DNA from: M3007 sp964481485
GTDB taxonomy: Bacteria > Bacteroidota > Bacteroidia > Chitinophagales > Saprospiraceae
Assembly: GCA_964481485.1 (NCBI GenBank)
Contig: CAYZVM010000274.1
Span: 1-7,048 of the forward strand
Reading direction: 5' to 3'
Length of the DNA stretch: 7,048 nucleotides
Part shown: in pieces, positions 4,456 through 7,048 of the stretch
How positions within the stretch are numbered: position 1 is the stretch's first letter
Layout: each line of letters begins with the position of its first letter
The notes under the pieces: model-generated
The model's database searches: none
Seen by the model: only the letters and a program-made list of their open reading frames with translations
What the model was told of the DNA's origin: nothing
Position numbers and translations under genes: made by a program

Positions 4456-6186
4456 TCAGAGTGTCCCGAGCAGCACGATGTCAAAATTGGAATCCACCGT
4501 CACCTTGCCGCCTATGACTTTCAGTTGTTGGCCGGAATAAAAATCCTGCACCGTCGCGCCATCGGCAAACACCCCTTGCACCGCGATTTCCTTTTTCCCG
4601 CGTGGCAAATCCAGCCCCACGACGACGGCATCTTTAAAATTCGGGGACTGGTAGGTTCTTTTGAAAATATAGGGTTTTTCCGAAATCATGGCGTGAACGC
4701 CCGCGCCCACCGACGGGTGCGCCCGACGAAAACGACCAAGTTTTTGCCAGTGCGAAAGCACGTCTTGTGTGCGGTAACCGTTGCGGGTGGCATTGATGGC
4801 GAGTTCGTCCCAATTCATAAACGACCGCAACGTGGCATCGCCCTGTGTGCCGGGGATAATGAGCGAGCGGTTGGTCTCGTCGCCATAGTATACCTGTGTC
4901 GCGCCGGGGCAGAGCAAAAGTTTGGTGCCGGCTTCAATCGGCTTTTTGCGCTCTTTGTCGAAAGGTTCGCCGTCGTCGTGCGAGGAAAGGTAGTTCAGCA
5001 CACTTTTGTTGCGGAGTTCGTTTTGGAGCAGCGCGGAGTATTTTGAAAAAATGGCTTCGTAAGAGGGGTTTTTCGCGTCGGTTTTCAGGTCAAAATTGAT
5101 AAGGCTGTTGTAGCCATAGTTGAAATAATCCACCTTGCGGTCGCCAAAATCGTACATCCGCCCACCGGAAATTTTATAGTAGTACACCTCGCCGACCATA
5201 TAGAATTCGTTGTTGTCCAACACCTTGCCGGGGTTGGCTTTTTTCCAATCGCCAAATGCGAGGTCGGCTTCTTTGCGGAGTTCTGCCCACACGGATTCTT
5301 CGATGTGTTTGGCCGTGTCGCATCGGTAGCCGTCCACGCCGTATTTGCGAATCCAATCCGTGAGCCATTTTATGATGTAAAAACGCGGTGCGCGAGGGTA
5401 GCCCGTGCGTTTGAAAAAAGCATCGAGTTCGGCCACCTCCTTTTCATAACGGCCCTCGCGTTTCCATTTTTCCACCAAAGACGGCGGCAAACTCACCGGC
5501 TCGCCGCTCTCCGTTTTGATGTCGGGCAAGTTTTTCACCAAAGTACATTCGATAGTGGATTGGTAACCTTTATAGGTGCACTGCGGCCCCGTGCGCGCCC
5601 AGCCCGACCACAGCGGGTCTTGCTCCGTCACCGGCCCTGTGTGGTTGATGACCACGTCGAGAATGACGCGGATACCGCGCCGGTGGGCTTTTTTCACCAA
5701 TTCAGCGAGTTCTTTTTCGGTGCCAAAATTGGGGTCGAGCCGCGTCCAGTCTTTTGTCCAATAGCCGTGAAAGCCATACGTCAGCCCCGTGCCTTCATCC
5801 ACGCCGCCATGAACCTGCTCCACCACCGGCGTAAACCAAATCGCCGTGATGCCCAATTTATCAAAATAGCCCTCATCAATTTTTTTTGAAATGCCCTTGA
5901 TGTCGCCGCCCATAAATCCGCGCAACGTGGCTGTTTTGGCCGTGCGGCCAAAATTCACGTCGTTTTTCGGGTTGCCGTTGTTGAAACGGTCGGTGAGCAT
6001 GAAATAAACGTTGGCATTTTCCCAAAGGAAAGGGGCTTTGGAGCCGGTGCCGCCGGTGCCGGATTGAGGGGTTTTGCAGCCGAGGAAGAAAAGCGCGAGG
6101 AAAATGCCCGCGGTCGTCATTGTCCGCCACAGTTTCAAAAACGGTCGGAAGGCTACGGCGGGTGAAAGAGTCGAAAATTGTTTCAT
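4456..6186 (-). CDS. GH13 alpha-amylase family lipoprotein
   Basis: A glycoside hydrolase of family GH13 that should cleave alpha-1,4-glucan links in starch, glycogen or maltodextrins, anchored by lipid at the cell envelope. From the ATG at 6184-6186 it has 576 residues. The signal has a long basic n-region, the hydrophobic stretch IFLALFFLG and lipobox Cys37; a second ATG at 6120 would give a shorter signal without basic residues, so 6186 is preferred. All GH13 landmarks are present: DVVINHTG at 177-184, GYRCDTAKH at 286-294 with nucleophile Asp290, GEVYYY at 332-337 with acid/base Glu333, and YLSSHDD at 399-405 with Asp404. LPDIKTE (220-226) fits conserved region V. YGFHGYWTKDWTRLD (137-151) recalls periplasmic MalS-type enzymes. 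The last ~50 residues form the beta-sheet C domain. No SusC/SusD or other starch genes flank it in the window. Substrate range cannot be read from sequence. Confidence 0.93.
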   Translation of the reverse strand: MKQFSTLSPAVAFRPFLKLWRTMTTAGIFLALFFLGCKTPQSGTGGTGSKAPFLWENANVYFMLTDRFNNGNPKNDVNFGRTAKTATLRGFMGGDIKGISKKIDEGYFDKLGITAIWFTPVVEQVHGGVDEGTGLTYGFHGYWTKDWTRLDPNFGTEKELAELVKKAHRRGIRVILDVVINHTGPVTEQDPLWSGWARTGPQCTYKGYQSTIECTLVKNLPDIKTESGEPVSLPPSLVEKWKREGRYEKEVAELDAFFKRTGYPRAPRFYIIKWLTDWIRKYGVDGYRCDTAKHIEESVWAELRKEADLAFGDWKKANPGKVLDNNEFYMVGEVYYYKISGGRMYDFGDRKVDYFNYGYNSLINFDLKTDAKNPSYEAIFSKYSALLQNELRNKSVLNYLSSHDDGEPFDKERKKPIEAGTKLLLCPGATQVYYGDETNRSLIIPGTQGDATLRSFMNWDELAINATRNGYRTQDVLSHWQKLGRFRRAHPSVGAGVHAMISEKPYIFKRTYQSPNFKDAVVVGLDLPRGKKEIAVQGVFADGATVQDFYSGQQLKVIGGKVTVDSNFDIVLLGTL

Positions 6187-6251
6187 GATGTTGTGCGATT
6201 TTGGCGGGTGCAAGTTAGGGCGTGTGCGCCGCCGCCACAATATTTTGAGGG

Positions 6252-6300
6252 AACTGCCCAAAAAATCGGGGCATCCCGCCTGTCCGTTTTTCGGGCAGTT
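6252..6300. repeat. Inverted repeat (AACTGCCC arms) in the methyltransferase-amylase gap
   Basis: AACTGCCC (6252-6259) is perfectly complementary to GGGCAGTT (6293-6300). The pairing continues inward as A-run against T-run (6260-6264 with 6287-6291), interrupted by one unpaired C at 6292, giving a ~13-bp stem. The loop holds a smaller CGGG/CCCG hairpin (6267-6278). On the plus strand the right arm runs into TTTTT (6299-6303). It sits 37 bp past the methyltransferase stop and 66 bp upstream of the amylase start. Confidence 0.65.
6260..6279 (-). terminator. Candidate intrinsic terminator of the O-methyltransferase gene
   Basis: On the minus strand CGGG, a four-base ATGC loop and CCCG (6278 to 6267) are followed by A and six Ts (complement of 6260-6265), about 60 bases beyond the methyltransferase stop. 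The stem is only four G-C pairs, so it is short for a strong terminator. It competes with the larger inverted repeat at 6252-6300 that encloses it. Confidence 0.4.
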
Positions 6301-6337
6301 TTTGAAATCGCGCAAATGGTCAATACCGTTTTTTCAA

Positions 6338-7006
6338 TCAGCCGGTCACCACAGCCAGCGCCATACCGTCCCATTCTTTCACGCCTACCATTTGTAAAAT
6401 CGTGGCTGTCACCCGTTTTTCTGCCGCCAGCATTTCGTTAAAACGTTGAACGCCAACGACTCGCTCGTCAGTAGGAGCTGGGTCGAGCACCTGCCCTTCC
6501 CGAATCACATTGTCGGCCACAATCAAAGTGCCGGGGCGCGAGAGCCGCAAGGCGTGTTGGAAATACTCCACGTATGGCGGCTTGTCGGCATCAATAAAAA
6601 TCATGTCGAACGGCCCGGCGCCTTCCGCTTCGAGTTGCGGCAGCACGTCTAATCCCTTGCCGATGCGGATGTCCACTTTGTCGCTCAGACCCGCCAGCGC
6701 GATATTTTTTCGGGCGACTTCCGCGTAGGCAGGTTCCAGTTCGACAGTCGTGAGTTTGCCGCCCGGCGGCAAAGTCCGCGCCATCCAGATGGTGCTGTAA
6801 CCGCCGAGGGTGCCGAGTTCGAGGATTTTGTTCGCCCGGCACAGCGTGGCCAGCAGGTGCAGGAACTTGCCCTGATTCGCGCTCACGCTGATGACCGGCA
6901 TCCCGGCGGCGATGATGGATTGCTCGGTCGCGGCCAGCACCGGGTCGTCGGGCGCGAGGAGGGCGGCGATGTAGTGGTCTATTTGGGTGAAGGAGGGTTG
7001 GGTCAT
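6338..7006 (-). CDS. Class I SAM-dependent O-methyltransferase (family 3, caffeoyl-CoA/catechol OMT-like)
   Basis: A 222-residue cytoplasmic methyltransferase of the metal-dependent family 3, which methylates hydroxyls of catechol-like or similar small molecules with S-adenosylmethionine. The SAM-binding motif I is ILELGTLGGYSTIWMA at 61-76, the acidic ribose-binding residue is Glu89 in TTVELEP, and FIDADK (137-142) and VADNV (163-167) carry the Asp/Asp-Asn set expected to bind the divalent metal (Asp139 or Asp141, Asp165, Asn166). The N-terminal ISVSANQGKFLHLLATL (39-55) and C-terminal KEWDGMALAVV are typical. Length is normal for bacterial members. The ATG at 7004-7006 gives the family's usual short N-terminus. 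No Shine-Dalgarno sequence is seen; a perfect palindrome lies 20-42 bases upstream of the ATG. The natural substrate cannot be told from sequence, and no biosynthetic neighbours are visible. Confidence 0.92.
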   Translation of the reverse strand: MTQPSFTQIDHYIAALLAPDDPVLAATEQSIIAAGMPVISVSANQGKFLHLLATLCRANKILELGTLGGYSTIWMARTLPPGGKLTTVELEPAYAEVARKNIALAGLSDKVDIRIGKGLDVLPQLEAEGAGPFDMIFIDADKPPYVEYFQHALRLSRPGTLIVADNVIREGQVLDPAPTDERVVGVQRFNEMLAAEKRVTATILQMVGVKEWDGMALAVVTG

Positions 7007-7025
7007 GGCATTTGTGTTTTAGAAG

Positions 7026-7048
7026 TGACACTTTTTGAAAAAGTGTCA
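7026..7048. repeat. Perfect 23-bp palindrome at window edge
   Basis: TGACACTTTTT (7026-7036) and AAAAAGTGTCA (7038-7048) are exact reverse complements around a central G. The palindrome ends on the last base of the window, so it may be longer. It lies 20-42 bases upstream of the methyltransferase ATG, so in its leader or promoter. It could be a terminator of a gene further right, with the T-run inside the stem, a dispersed palindromic repeat, or an operator. Confidence 0.75.

Noticed and set aside
4324..5046. Long plus-strand open frame (240 codons) opposite the amylase and its 3' flank
   Set aside because: It runs antisense to the GH13 frame, which carries all catalytic motifs, and it shows no protein-family motif of its own. 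Long antisense frames are expected in GC-rich coding DNA.
5305..5889. Plus-strand open frame of 194 codons within the amylase gene
   Set aside because: It is a shadow of the amylase: composition is rich in Arg, Phe and His, as expected for an antisense reading, with no motif or start signal.
6187..6315. 43-codon N-terminal extension of the amylase
   Set aside because: It would translate the inverted repeat in the spacer and push the lipobox to residue 80; the ATG at 6186 is better.

Overview
The window looks like a piece of a Bacteroidota chromosome, probably from the Saprospiria/Chitinophagia side. The evidence is a DUF4286 protein (a family typical of this phylum), lipoproteins with short lipoboxes, start codons without clear Shine-Dalgarno sequences, and intergenic DNA rich in short repeats and palindromes. 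The taxon is inferred from gene content and style, not from a marker gene. No rRNA, tRNA, CRISPR array, transposase or phage gene is visible.

Layout. Positions 1-1017 (+) hold the C-terminal part of an NADPH-dependent 2,4-dienoyl-CoA reductase (fadH), entering from the left edge. It converges on a minus-strand remnant of a chorismate-utilising enzyme (1014-1187), of which only the last ~57 codons survive. A gene-poor stretch follows (about 1188-1423) with a probable bidirectional terminator and a degenerate ~9-10 bp repeat. All remaining genes are on the minus strand. Read in window order they are: a DUF4286 protein (1424-1744), a small lipoprotein of unknown function (1822-2406), a second 3'-end-only gene remnant that resembles the tail of LpxD (2451-2579), a secreted protein built of four divergent ~130-residue repeats (2617-4296), a lipid-anchored GH13 alpha-amylase (4456-6186), and a family-3 class I O-methyltransferase (6338-7006).

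The genes do not form an obvious pathway. Gaps of about 80-210 bp, most of them carrying repeats or hairpins, suggest mainly separate transcription units. Three products are predicted to be exported: the small lipoprotein, the four-repeat protein and the amylase. FadH, DUF4286 and the methyltransferase look cytoplasmic.

The most unusual feature is the repeat load. A heptanucleotide repeat that folds into a hairpin lies in frame in the linker between the FeS and FAD domains of FadH. An AACCAACAAC-type low-complexity tract lies in a FadH loop, and a reverse-complement tract of the same type sits directly upstream of the DUF4286 gene. Twin palindromes with covarying outer base pairs lie between the amylase and the four-repeat protein, and a perfect 23-bp palindrome ends the window. 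Together with two truncated gene tails, this suggests a chromosome where small repeats spread into intergenic and some coding DNA. I see no complete new defence or biosynthetic system here.
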